This document shows, piece by piece, positions 35,619-46,991 of a stretch of DNA of 64,000 nt. Below the pieces are notes generated by a model that was given only the letters and a program-made list of their open reading frames with translations, had not been told where the DNA came from and ran no database searches. The first letter of the stretch is position 1. Each line of letters begins with the position of its first letter. The stretch is from Coffea arabica (Eukaryota; Streptophyta; Magnoliopsida; Gentianales; Rubiaceae), in assembly GCF_036785885.1 (NCBI RefSeq), contig NC_092317.1, forward strand, positions 5,520,501 through 5,584,500. The letters are read 5' to 3'. A program made the translations under genes and the position numbers.

Positions 35619-37048
35619 TGGGGGTTGTGTTTACTGCTTATAAGTAACACCTCAGCGCTCAGCGTGTAAGGAAGAAACGCGAAATGTGGTCAAGAAATTG
35701 AAGAGCTCAGCTTGGGAAAGCCCAAAAGCCAGCTGCTGATCTTGCGGAATTTTAGCTGAGCTGCTTGGGATTCTCCTCCCTTGTGGAGTTTGGTGCTTGT
35801 CCATCAGATTGGATAGTGGGTTGATTGTTGTCCTGTAATTAGTACTAATTTTCAAATAAGCGCACGGGTTCTCTCAACACACTCAATATTATATGGTGGT
35901 ATGTTGTGAAATGTTTCTAAACTATGGTCCGAATTGGAGGTTTTGGGCAAGAACTCGTGTACTCTTTTCAGAGTATCGCAAAAGATGACATGGTACCCAA
36001 CTATTAATGACACAGACCATAAGCGCCTTAACATTCCAGTTCACACCAAATTCTTAAGTTCCGGATTTGGATTGAATCAAAATAATTATCGTTTTCCCGG
36101 TCTAAATCTTGGAATTCAAGAAAAAGGGACGGATGTCCTGCATGATTGACAGGATATATATTATTACCGTTGTATTCATAATATATATGTAAAAATTTAA
36201 ATTTTACATTTCGTCCAACGCTAACAATGTATTATTACCGTTGTATTTATGATATATGTGTAAAAATTTAAATTTAAATTTTACATTTCGTCCACGTTGA
36301 CAGTGTATACGATTAGCATAGTAAAGATTAATCCTATATGTATATATGGTTGACAGTGTATACGATTAGCATAGTAAAGATTAATCCTATATGTATATAT
36401 GGTCCGAGGAAGAAACCCGTGACAAGCATAGGAAACTTCGCAGAGGAAGCTAAATGTTCTGTTTGAACTTTGAACCATAGACCATAGTCACTCGAACACT
36501 CGACAACGAAGAAGGAAGCTAAATTATGAGTCTTTTTAACCAACTAACCTACCTCCTCCTCCTTAGAGCTAGAGGTAGTAATAGCGTTTTTAATGGCTTT
36601 TGACCTCCATTCAGCCAAAAGTCTAAAGGAGAAAGAGCGTTTAAACTTTAAATCATATATATTAACGGGTTTGAATGCATGATAAGCGTACAAAATTTGA
36701 ATTTAAACTCTATATTTTGCACATGTAGCATGCATTTAAAGTACGAATGTACACATTTGTGAGTGCAATTTATGTTTTTTTTGGGGGGGTTCAAGTAGAG
36801 GACAAGTATCCATGTTCATATTTATTTGCCCCTTTCTTTTGGTTCATGTTGTTGTAGAATCAAGTTTGTCTTTGGGCTAACGAGTTTTGCATGGACGCAA
36901 ATCTCATGAATCAGGCTGGAGGCCCAATTTCACATAAGCCCATCAGGTGCGGCACCTTACCTCAGTTCCCACCTCACTGGTCACTCCTCAGAGTCTCCGT
37001 TTCTGCGCAGAGATCACAGAGGAACCACAAAAAAGGAAAGAAGGAAAT
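34421..37048. other. Intergenic region with tandem repeats
   Basis: Between about 35120 and 35420 the unit CATTAATATGCCTTCTAAAT recurs at least four times, with CCCTATCAAGTTTTCCGGTT occurring twice. A T38 run lies at 35580-35617. At 36161-36306 two imperfect copies of a 70-bp AT-rich unit occur, followed by a perfect 53-bp tandem duplication (listed separately). The last 150 bases are the likely leader of the complex I subunit gene. No coding gene is supported. Confidence 0.45.
36297..36402 (+). repeat. Perfect 53-bp tandem duplication
   Basis: The unit beginning TTGACAGTGTATACGATTAG and ending CCTATATGTATATATGG occurs twice without a mismatch (36297-36349 and 36350-36402). It sits at the end of an older, diverged duplication (36161-36306) of the dispersed AT-rich repeat. 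Perfect identity indicates a recent slippage or unequal exchange event. Confidence 0.85.
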
Positions 37049-37471
37049 ATGGGGAGGAAGAAGGGAGTGGTTTTCGACGAGGGAGCTCCAGATGACTTCG
37101 ACCCGGAGAACCCGTACAAGGACCCGGTTGCCATGCTGGAGATGAGGGAGCACTTGGTCAGAGAGAAATGGATCGACATCGAGAAGGCCAAAATCCTCCG
37201 GGAGAAAGTCAAGTGGTGCTATCGGGTTGAAGGGGTTAATCATCTTCAAAAATGCCGCCACCTCGTCCACCAGTATCTCGACGCCACACGCGGCGTCGGA
37301 TGGGGGAAAGACCAACGCCCCCCTTCTCTCCACGGTTCTCCATTTCTTCCCCCTTTTTTTATTCTCGCAAGTATTATCATTGTTCGTCCTTAGGTTTAAT
37401 GTCAATTTTATTGATTATCTTTTATTATTTTTGTGCCAGGGCCTAAAGTCGAAGCCGGAGTGGCTGAGTAA
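37049..37471 (+). CDS. Complex I PDSW subunit (NDUFB10-like), two exons
   Basis: The exons are 37049-37334 and 37440-37471. The GT-AG join reads PSLHG-PKVEAGVAE-stop and gives 105 residues. The protein starts MGRKKGVVFDEGAPDDFDP, continues NPYKDPVAMLEMREHLVREK and KWCYRVEGVNHLQKCRHLV, and ends with GVGWGKDQRP. This is nearly the whole plant NADH dehydrogenase 1 beta subcomplex subunit 10 (about 105 residues in Arabidopsis). It is an accessory subunit of mitochondrial respiratory complex I, in the membrane arm, with a conserved Cys pair (CYRVEGVNHLQKC). It has no classical cleavable presequence, as usual for this subunit. A GTAAGT donor 13 bases past the stop (37484) raises the possibility of an intron in the 3' UTR. 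Confidence 0.95.
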
Positions 37472-40400
37472 TTTGTTGGATTCTGTAAGTCGAGGTATTT
37501 TCTGTGTTTATTGATTAATTATCGTCTTAGGTCTGGTGGAATTTGAGTGGATGATCAATTTTTTTTCTTTTATTTTTTGTGGTTTATTGTCACTTTTTGA
37601 ATTTTCTTTAGGTTGATCCTGCTATGCTATGCTGGCGTTTATGCTAAATTTGGGAATATATAAACTGTCCCTGTTATCTTGGATTGTACATCTGTTAGTA
37701 TTAATCAAGACGAGATCTTGTTCGGTTCATTAACTGAAGTTGGGTAAAGGAAAGGCCTTTTGCTGTATTACATAATTTTTCTGTGTAGATTGCTTGGAAA
37801 GTGCTCTAAAATTGATTTATGAATGTTGCCTTTTGCCTCTTCTTTCCGCTGGGTATTTGTATAGGTAGGTTCTGTTTTGTTGGTAACAAAGTAGAGGGCT
37901 TTTGTGTAGAAAATCAAATTGACATCTGAGCTCATAAGTTCATCTGGAGACATCGTGGTATGATTTCTCCTTTCCGTGTGTTCTCAAGAATCTCATGCCA
38001 GTGTGATAGATGATTATGATGATATGATCGAGCTGCATGGATGGTAATGTTAATCAATAGGCTGTGTCACTCACTCGTTTAAAAGAAAGCTCGTCTTGTA
38101 TTGCTCCTTTTATTCATTTTGTTGCTTGAGATGCCATTAGAGCTTTCTCTTGGTTATTTTGGTCAAGTGTTACGTAAAGACATGCATTGAGATAACTTTT
38201 TTTGAGAGTTTACAATTGCAAATGAATCTAGTCATCCTGGATAGCTGAAATTTGAGTTGGTTCTTAGGTTATTTAAGCTCCATTTTTCGGCTCATAGACA
38301 TACTTTTGAGTTTGCTTCAAGGAGGTGCGAGGAGTTTAAAATATTGGTTTCCACTTTGTTGAGCTTGTGAAGTCAAGACTGTAGGGGTCATTTCAGTGGT
38401 TGCTAGATACCTTTCAGGGCTTGTCTCTGAAGTTATGCGAATATCTACGTAAATATGAAACCACTCCTTCAATTGTTGCATCAAATATGTTCAGAATATT
38501 TTATCTTATTTCACATTTTATCATGTGTAATTTCATTTCTTTGTTAGTGTTCCACAAATTTTGAAGAGTTTTGATTGAGCTGAACTCTCCTAGGCAAAGG
38601 AGCCTAATTCTCACTAAATGAAGCTCCAGAACTGAAGAATGTGTAACATTGACTTACGCTTCATTTTTAATAGTTTAAACACTATTTATCTTGGCTCCTT
38701 GGCAAATATGTGGAATAAGAAGCTTTGATACATATCACAGCTGATGCATTCAGGCAACATTTCACTAGAAAGTATATGGTTAACTCATACTAGGGTTGAT
38801 GCTGAGATATGCATTGGTGGTTGAAAGTATTCAATTTTGTTTGTGTGAATGGGTGCATGGTACTGTTCTACAGGTGGAAATCTTGTTGTCTTAAATCATA
38901 AACCACTGCTTTCATCTTGAATTAGATGTTATGAATTTTGGATGGTTTTTTGTGTGAAGCATTTCAATAGCTGAAGCTATGGTGCAAAGGAATATTAAAT
39001 GATGCTTCACAGGAACATTCCCCCCCCACGAAAAAAAACCCAAAAAAAAGAAAGAAAGAAAAGAAACTTGAGCTGAAAAGGGAAGTAAAAAGTCAATGAG
39101 ACCACCTGAATATGCCTTTTGCTGTGAAAAAGCGAGAATAAGATTTTAATTGAAGAAATAAGAATGTAAGCTACCACTACTCAAGAATCAATGTTTTAAC
39201 TCAACGTCTAGTAAGGCGGATCAACATTGATAATGGTGGTCAGTGGTCTTTCTACATGTTGACAGCCTGCTAATTGTATTTGATTTTTTTATGGCTCAAA
39301 ATATGTTTTTCTATCAAACTTGTTGATTGTGTTACATTGGAAACTTTTTTCTTGATTAATGTGCACCGGCTAATGTTAAAGTCCTCTAGAATTTGTTGGA
39401 GACTTTTGTGCAAAATAACGCCTCTTGCTTTGTGGGTTCAAATTGGTGATAATTAAGTACCAATGCGAAGGTTATCATCAATTGGATTCACTACCTGGCT
39501 TATATGAAGTCCTCATTCCTTCCTTTTTTTTTTCTTTTTTCTTTTAGTGGTTTATGTAGCTTTCTGTAGCATTGTGAACAGCAGACAAGTGTTTGTCATT
39601 CTGATGGATAATACTTCTTTTTCTTATCCCCTTTTTTTGGATGTGCGTGTGTGCGTGTTTATCCAGATGGAGTAGCATTTGATTTTATAAAGTGATGGTG
39701 AATTTTTTCTTTTTTAAAAAATATGTGATGGCGAATAAGGGTAGAAATCTTGATCGGTTTAAAACGTTTGCTGCTTCATCGCCCGCACACTCAATTCTTA
39801 GGTGATCAATAAATGCAGAATTATAAATTTTTCCTGGTTTTTGCAGGTGATCGACTTTCCCATAGAAAGATGTATAAAGTGGAGAGAGGCTGAGGTTTGG
39901 AGATCAACCAGCATGGTGGTGTTGCTGTTAATTTCTTTTGCTTTATTAAGACCTTACTGCATCTTTACTTTTGATTTGTATGTAAGCGCCAATCATGATG
40001 GCTGTGGCTCTAGACATTTTGTGCTCGCCTGGTCGCATGGATGCCAACAGCTACTTGAATCAAATGAATTTCGAGGATAAACAATAAATTTTTACATTCA
40101 TCCGTTGCTTTCTAGAGCTGTTCTGATGATCTTGAGCTTCTGTATGGCTTCCAGTTATATAGAGGAAAAAAAAATTTAAGCTGAAACTTTGTTTTCTCTG
40201 CTATTTTGCTCTCTCCTCAGATGGACCTTATTTGAGGTCCTTGATTACTAGTTAAGATCTTATTAAGTTCTTGATTACTAGTTAAGTTTTCATTGTTTGT
40301 GCATGCGAGAAGTTCTGAGAGCCAGTTGGGGAAAGTTGCTAGGTTTCTGGAATAATGCAGGACAATTGGATTAACCGAGTCTCCTGACATTTATCTTCTG

Positions 40401-41299
40401 GATGAATTTCCTAATAACATAGGTGAACGCTTAGATGAATTTGGATTTTGCGCATTATAAATTGGGCGAATGTTGTTGTGAAGCCCAAGAAGACAAAATC
40501 ATCATGTCTTTGAGCTTACACAGGGACATAATACGAGGGATATGAGCATTCTTTCATACAAGTTTAATACTGAAGGACCAAAAAATAAAAAGCTTAAAAT
40601 GAAAATTCTTGAACTGCAATTTGAAAAACTTGAACTGATTTCTGGGGGCGGATTTGTATAAATTTTTATCTGGAGTCGACTAAATGCTATATTACAGATG
40701 GGCATTGAATATCTCTAAATCGGGACATTTCTTGAATTGGTGATCTCTTTGTAATTCCACTCAACAAAAGCAAGTCACAAGAAAATGTTGTTGGAATGAT
40801 ATTGCAACATTTTACTGTCTATACAACTTACAAACAAAATGTATATATTTCAATGGTCGGCTTGACAGTTCACCAAACAATTGAATTCCGACATTCCTAA
40901 CACATGTAGTTTACAATATTTTTTTTTCTTTTTTCACGGCACAACTAATAATAGCCTCCCAATCTATGAAATTAAGAAGAAATACAAAGAGCAAAACAAG
41001 TAGTCGTGGGGGTGAGGTTCTTGCCAGCTTGGTAATAGTAAACTTTGCAGAACCCTCAGATCCCAAGGCCATCACATCATGGTCACCCTCACCGTCGTTC
41101 TTCCTGCCTTTGCCCAATTTCATTTGCAGCATCGCTCCATCCTCTGATCCTTCTCTTCACCACGGCAGCTGCTAAACACAGCAACTCAAGTTCCATTAGA
41201 AACAAGAGAGAGCAGATGATCAAACAGAAAAGAAATAGTAATACAGTAGCTTAAATTCTTATCAGATATGATGGACGCTGAGGTGATGAGTGAAGGGCG
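37472..41299. other. 3' region of the complex I gene and gene-free stretch
   Basis: No second coding gene is recognisable. GTAAGTCG at 37484 could be the donor of a 3' UTR intron whose acceptor might be TTTTTGCAG ending at 39847; this needs transcript data. Small direct repeats occur at 40241-40285 (TTGATTACTAGTTAAG twice). The minus-strand segment 41132-40911 is an open frame without family resemblance and lies 3' of MIR319, so it could be primary-transcript sequence. Confidence 0.35.
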
Positions 41300-41565
41300 A
41301 GATCCATCGGGGAGCTCCCTTCAGTCCAATGGGCGGGCAAAGTGAGCGACAGGAGTTGCTCCCACACCATGCATTGGCTAAGCTTAACATTTCTATGCCT
41401 CGCATCAGACCTCCTGTTGAATTCTTGCTCACCATAGTATCCCTCACCTTACCTTGCAAAGAGAAAAAAAAGAGAATACTTAAGCATAACCGAATGCATG
41501 AGATGGCAGCCCTAGCCGCTCCCCAGCCCTCGGTCTTGGACCGAAGGGAGCTCCTCTTCTCTTTC
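41300..41565 (-). ncRNA. MIR319: MIR319 microRNA precursor
   Basis: On the minus strand the 3' arm contains TTGGACTGAAGGGAGCTCCC (mature 41329-41309, reading down), the sequence of plant miR319 apart from a possible last base. The 5' arm contains GAGGAGCTCCCTTCGGTCCA (41556-41537), which pairs along its full length with one G-U wobble. Further pairing (GGGGAGCG with CGCTC) extends the stem toward the loop, as in miR319/159 foldbacks with their long stem. The mature species in the 3' arm and a separation of about 205 bases both fit MIR319 genes. miR319 guides cleavage of class II TCP mRNAs, controlling leaf growth and margin shape. The plus strand could also fold, but its 3' arm (TTGGACCGAAGGGAGCTCC) differs from miR319. 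Confidence 0.9.
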
Positions 41566-41611
41566 CCCTCCTCCTCCTACTAGATAGTGATCAGGCAAGC
41601 ATGTCTACCTG

Positions 41612-41632
41612 ATATATATATACATATATATA
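41612..41632 (-). promoter_or_regulatory. Possible TATA element of MIR319
   Basis: An alternating TA tract (TATATATA on the minus strand) lies about 50-70 bases upstream of the hairpin base. It could be the core promoter of the primary transcript, but TA-rich tracts are common here and no other element supports it. Confidence 0.25.
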
Positions 41633-42134
41633 CCACGAGAGAATCAAGAATGGATGGACCCTGGACCATAAAGTTTTGTGGGAAAAAAGGATGGGGCCTC
41701 CTCCGGCCTCCCTAAGACCCTTTTTGGTTTCTTATATAGAGGTGGGGCGGTTTTCACTTTCACCGAGATTTCAGGCTGGAGAAGGATTATAGAATTTCCG
41801 ACCACAATATCCCTTTTTTCCTTCTTACTATTTCTTAACCAAAAGTGCATGTGGTCGTATTTGATCTGCTATCTCTAGGTACATGCATACAAATTAGTCA
41901 ATAGAATTAAATGCATCAGATTACTTCAACTTACTGATGATAAGTGACTTCAATAATTCATTCCAGCAACAAACAATTCAAACTTTACCCATCTATGACT
42001 TACTTAGACACACACACACCGCCTGATTCCCAACCCAATATGGTAATGACTTAATTTTACTTTGACCAAACTGGTTAATTTTTAATCTCGCTACCTTTCC
42101 ACCTCTATCAGTTTGGAGTATCAGGGTATTTGCA

Positions 42135-42181
<47 letters not shown>

Positions 42182-42533
42182 ACTCTTTTCCTGATCAAAT
42201 GCTGATCCATGGTTTGGGATTTGGACAATACTCGTGCGCATTATATAAAGATCAGTTGGCAAATTTTCCCAAGTGCCTAACCGGTCAAATGAAGTTTTGC
42301 CACCACAACATGGACAGGGTGATTGCTTCTTGCATTCGTGATCATCATGAGCTTGATATCACCATGACGCCCCATTTCTGTTTCCATCTCAAACCTCTTT
42401 TCATCAGTTTCCCAAAATTCAGTTACATGCAGTCATGTGAAAGGCCAACAACCAAAAAAAAGAAAAAAAGAAAACATTTGGGACTCTTTTTCTTCTGGTA
42501 CATTTTTTTTCAACAGTAACATTCTTATAATTT

Positions 42534-42758
42534 TTTTTTGTCGATACGATAACTTCCTACACTATGGGGAGAGGGAGGACCTGAAAAGGTCTTGGAGTAA
42601 TCCGGAGGGGATTGAACCACCACCGGACTGGACGGGCGCACTGCGCACCCGCCTGAATTTTTTAAGCAAGGTCACATTTAATTGTGGTAAATTGGTGGGA
42701 AGCAAGGGTTCCTTAATTGATGTACCAAGCCTTAATGCATTGGTGGTGACCACCAGCC
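42534..42758 (-). mobile_element. SINE copy related to the 28675 element
   Basis: On the minus strand it starts GGCTGGTGGTCACCACC, carries box-B-like GGTTCAATCCCCTCC (42618-42604) and ends ATCGAC followed by A9. It is flanked by TTCTTATAATTT (42522-42533) and TTCTTATAGTTT (42759-42770), a 12-bp target duplication with one mismatch. The start and the GTCGAC-A tail match the 28675 element, so they are one family. This copy is older. Confidence 0.7.
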
Positions 42759-42770
42759 TTCTTATAGTTT

Positions 42771-42905
42771 AATCTATCCTAATCTAGAAGGAGCTAGAGC
42801 CGATGGGAGTAGAAACTCCATCGAAGAAAGCCACTGAAGGCAGCGATTGAACCCTTGACCTCCCAATTTTGACGGTAACCACCAGGCCAAAAGGCTGGTG
42901 GCCTT
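42771..42905 (-). mobile_element. Second SINE-related copy, abutting the first
   Basis: On the minus strand it reads GGCCTGGTGGTTACCGTC, then box-B-like AAGGGTTCAATCGC (42856-42843), then a body ending TCTAGATTAGGATAGATT directly beside the neighbouring copy. It has lost a clear poly(A) tail, perhaps because the 42534 copy inserted into its tail. TTTTTTTGGGTACATGG follows on the plus strand. Confidence 0.5.
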
Positions 42906-45132
42906 TTTTGTTTTTTTTTTTTGGGTACATGGATTTGGATAAACTAGGATGAGTCTAAAACACGCAGGAATACCAAGTATATGCATGATGCATCACTTAA
43001 TCTGTTAAATTAATTGTTGGTCAACTTTATCTCCGTGTCTTGTCTCATACCATGCTCATAAATTAAAATTCTTGTATGTTGTCACGAATTCTTTTTTTTT
43101 TTTTTTTGGGGCACGGAATCTATGGAACAATTGATGTAGATAGTTTGACCATTTGTGAACATGATTTGGAAAAGCCAGCCTTTCATTAAGTTAAATAACC
43201 ATCATTTGATTAATGTCGTAATTCATTTGATTACAAGAATCATACTACGTACTAAAATCTTTGTCGAGATCCAGCCGTACCCTATTCACATGATACTACA
43301 AAAGCTACAAAAGAACAGACGAGACGAGACTATGAAGATTCCTGAACTCAATTCTTTCTTTCATTCCTGATTGTCAGAGTAATAAAAGACCGACCAAAAG
43401 ACAAATTGCACGGACTCCGTTTCCCTAATCTTTTACTTCAATCGCCAATAATCAAAACTAAATCATCCTGCTATTGACAAAAGAAACAAGAAGGAATAAA
43501 AAAAAAAGGGTGGATAAAACTGCATATATGATTGATTCATAGGTAATTTATTTACAGAATTTGGTTCTTCTGATCGGTTGTCACCTGAAGTGCCATGTGG
43601 CCCGTTGAAGAGGAATCCGTGTCCAAGTTGCCAAAAAAGTGTCCTTTTCTTCCCCCCATTTTTTTGGTAGGTAGAATAATAGTTTTGAGGGTTCGATTCC
43701 GATCATCATCGCAGGTTAAGTTAAGGCATGCTTTTAGAATCATAGATTCTCGCTAGCTGAGCCTACTTGTGGTGACGACAAAAATGTGTCCTTCGCTTTC
43801 GTTTCCAGTTGGTGACAATTCGAGACCTGATCATCCGGGCACGGCTGCTGAATTTTGTATTTGTCGCCCCTCAACTTTTGGGATTCGGATTCTTCAATAG
43901 TGTTGCCTCTGATCTAACTTTATTTCTGTTTCGTTTTCGTGTTATGGCAGAAATGTTGTACAATTCCAGTCAGCACTCTATCACTTTCTAATAACTGCAT
44001 CAAATCGTAATTACATTGGCATAAATCAATAGTTTACGAACAAGTAATCACTTCTTGGATGGTTATTAATTCTTCTCTAATGACTAATATATTGTTGACG
44101 TTAAAATTGTTGTTAAATTTTGATCCAGTTAGGGGGGCCAGGCAAAGTGTAGTTTACCTTTTAATTACTGAATTTTTACCAGAGACACAAAACGAGGGAG
44201 AAAAAAAGGAGGAAGGAAACCCCATAGGCATGCAACAAAGTAGTAACCAAAATTGGGATTGAAATAGCTTAAAGCTATTACACTTCACCCCAAAAAAAAA
44301 TTAAGGAACAAAATCAAAAAGTGGCTGAACTTTGTGAATTTAGGTGCTGGTGGGCTATTAGTTTGTGAAATTAACTAGCAGAAAACTACAAGATACTATC
44401 GTTTCCATGAGCACTAGTCCAAAACAGCCCGCAAAAAGGCCCAAATACCGTAATGGGCTTATAAGTTTGAAGCAAGAGTTTATGCGCGGTCTCATCAGAG
44501 GTGACCGAGCAATGGTACAGGCTTCCAAAGTTTAAGGGCCGAATCTAAAAGCTATTTTTACGTATGATTTCCTAAAAGTTGATTTTATATAATTGATTCT
44601 TAAAAATCAAAATTCTCAAAATAGCTTGTGTACTCTTGCAGTATACCTTCAAAAGCTAATTTTGATTAATTAATAATCAAATTGCCCTTTTAACTGTATA
44701 CATTAACTTTAGGTATCTTACTAATTATATTAAAATTTGGCATAAAGTCTACTCTTGCAGTTATGAATACACAAAAATAATTAGACTTTTGAAATTAAAA
44801 AGTTAAAATCAAAATTTCAAAATCAGCTGAGGACAAGACATTAGTCAAACAAAATTCTTGTGCGCCCCAAGATCTAAGGATAGCTCTAAAGTCATTACTA
44901 AATTACAAAAAAATAGCTTATGCTTGTAAAGGGGTTAAAACATCGCCTATTGCCTATTAAAAGAACATATACATGCTACCACCGTCTAGGTGCAAGGGCA
45001 GAAAGGACGAATTCTTGATTTAGGCTAATTTCTAGGAGAGGTGAAATCAACTTTTCCCCATCTTAAATTTACAAACTCATGCTAAAGCCAACTCGATATG
45101 TGTGCAATATTGGAACAAATCACTTTTCTAAC

Positions 45133-45350
45133 CCCATTTGGCAAGTGAGTTTTTTTGGTGTTTGTCTAAAACTTTACTGTAACTTACTGTAGAAGTTTTA
45201 AAAAAAATTTTTGAAATGTGCTTTTTTTTGAATATTTTGAAGTGTATATTTTGAAAACTTTGCGAAGTTTTTTGAAGTTACTGTAGCTAAAGTTTTTAAA
45301 AAACTTGTAGCAGACAAACTTGACAAAAAACTTGTCTTCCCAACTTGTAG
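45133..45350. mobile_element. AT-rich MITE, family 2 (copy B)
   Basis: It starts CCCCATTTGGCAAGTGAG and ends GACAAAAAACTTGTCTTCCC, with inner motifs TTTGTCTAAAACTTTACTGT and TTGTAGCAGACAAACTTG. These match the reverse complement of the 27082-27294 element in the same order. It is non-coding. Confidence 0.65.
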
Positions 45351-46991
45351 TGTAAAATTTTATTAAAAAAACTTTGATCTTTAGTAGTTTTTTGAATAAG
45401 TTTTTAAAATTAACTTGGTCGTTATCAATACTTATAGGTAGCTATCTAGGTAACATGTTGTTTATATAGTTATAATATTATATAGTTGTGCTTGTATTGA
45501 TTGGCAATATGAGCTTTGGATGGTCATGTGTGTTTTTTTTTTTTTTTTTGGGTGGCTATGTGAATAAATTACAAAGGTAAATTACGTTTTTTTTTTTTGT
45601 GAAGAACATTTAAAAAGTGACAAAAAAAGTTCAGACCAAATCCATAAAATTTCATTTACACATGGTAGCAAGGTGATAACATGCAGATACAAGTCATCAA
45701 GGGATGGACATGGATGGAAGGATGTAGAGGAGGGTATTTGTGCCCTCAACCAAACATGGTGAATAGAGTTGGAATCCGACTAGAGACACCAAGTTGGGAG
45801 GAATCTCCTCGCCGATAGAATTGCAAGGGATTAGGCAGGGATTCAACGTACCACAAAAAGGAAGTACAAAACAAAAAATGGGATTAAAGGATCGATGTGA
45901 ACTTAACCCTTCTCTTAATATTTACACAGTTACTCAGCTATATGTTACCAACAAGAAACCAAGCACTAAATCTGCTGGTGGGCTGAAATTAGAGCAACAT
46001 GCCTCTCGTTCCCGTCCCTCGATCGATCGGCCTGATCTCTTCCAGTGTCCCAGTGGCTGTATATTCATTGTATCCTCTCGGTGCTTAGCCCTACTTGATG
46101 ATTGGACTAGGCTACCAGCCAACGCTGCGGCGCCAAGAACCGACTAGTATAAAACAGCATTTGGCTCTAAGTCGAACCTTTTGGCTTTTTCAAGGTCGAC
46201 GGCGAGAGAACATGCGCACTGGGGCCAATTTGTTCGGCAATGCAGCGCGGTTTCCGTAAGGAGAATGGAGGCTGATGAAGAGTTAAAAGGAACGCAGCGA
46301 TTTGTCGCTCTCAAGTTGTATATTCTACACACTTTCTATTTCCGGAATATCCAACTCCAATACTTTCCAGCTATGTACCTATATTTGTTCGATCCCTCTT
46401 GAGTTGAGTTTAGGAGAACAAGAATCTGCAATGGTTTTCATCTTTAGATTTGAGCCCAAATTTGTCCACAAGAATAAAAAATCAATAGTTGAGCTTCCAA
46501 CACTAGGGTTCTTCTTTCTCCTCGAATATTTTCTATTTTTTCTTCCAATCTAGGGCTTTATCTTCTACAAATCTACGACTTTATCTTCTACACTTTACAT
46601 TAGTAATGGGACTTTCCACACTCCCACTGCTTGTCCTTAAGCATTTTTTTTTTTTTTTTGCATAGACTCATTCATGAGTCATGACAGTATATTTAAGGGG
46701 GAAAAAAACTATGTTGCTTCTCCTAATGGACAGTTCAAAATTTTGATGAAAACCCCAAGCTCAAACATCAGAAGTTTTATAGGTTTCAACTTTTTATATG
46801 CTACAAAATCTGCAACAAGATTCACAAATGGCAGAAAAAAAAAATCCCATAGAACTTAGTATTTTAATAATTTATTCGACGCTTAGTCAAAACGACTTGC
46901 AATGATTAATCCAAAGTTGCAAGAAAAGCTATAGCAACTTGGCTGTCTGGTGCATAGTTATAACTGATCAGCTAGCCCTAAGTTTACATCA

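Larger units (their letters stand above)
41633..46991. other. Gene-free stretch with microsatellite, SINEs and MITEs
   Basis: Contents are a (TA)n microsatellite of about 36 bases at 42138-42176; two SINE-related copies (42534-42905); a possible box-B motif GGGTTCGATTCCGATC at about 43689; an AT-rich MITE-like block at about 44545-44850 (AAAAGCTATTTTTACGTA at its left); the family 2 MITE at 45133-45350; and a T18 run at 45534-45550. Open frames such as 45794-46147 show no recognisable domain. Confidence 0.45.

Noticed and set aside
36891-37145. Plus-strand frame overlapping the complex I subunit start
   Set aside because: It is a shadow of the NDUFB10-like exon; the other frame matches the known protein end to end.
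39802-40080. Plus-strand open frame of 92 residues downstream of the complex I gene
   Set aside because: No family resemblance; it begins just before a possible 3' UTR acceptor and is more likely untranslated or intergenic.
41309-41556. MIR319 on the plus strand
   Set aside because: The plus-strand 3' arm has a C in place of U at position 7 and differs at the end, while the minus-strand 3' arm is the canonical mature sequence.
41290-41583. Plus-strand open frame of 97 residues over the MIR319 hairpin
   Set aside because: It is explained by the palindromic hairpin and has no domain; the microRNA reading on the minus strand accounts for the sequence.
43640-43760. Possible tRNA or SINE around GGGTTCGATTCCGATC
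   Set aside because: Only a box-B-like motif is present; no cloverleaf, box A, tail or target duplication was found.
45794-46147. Plus-strand open frame of 117 residues
   Set aside because: No recognisable family, no splice partners, and stop-free by chance in a GC-richer patch.
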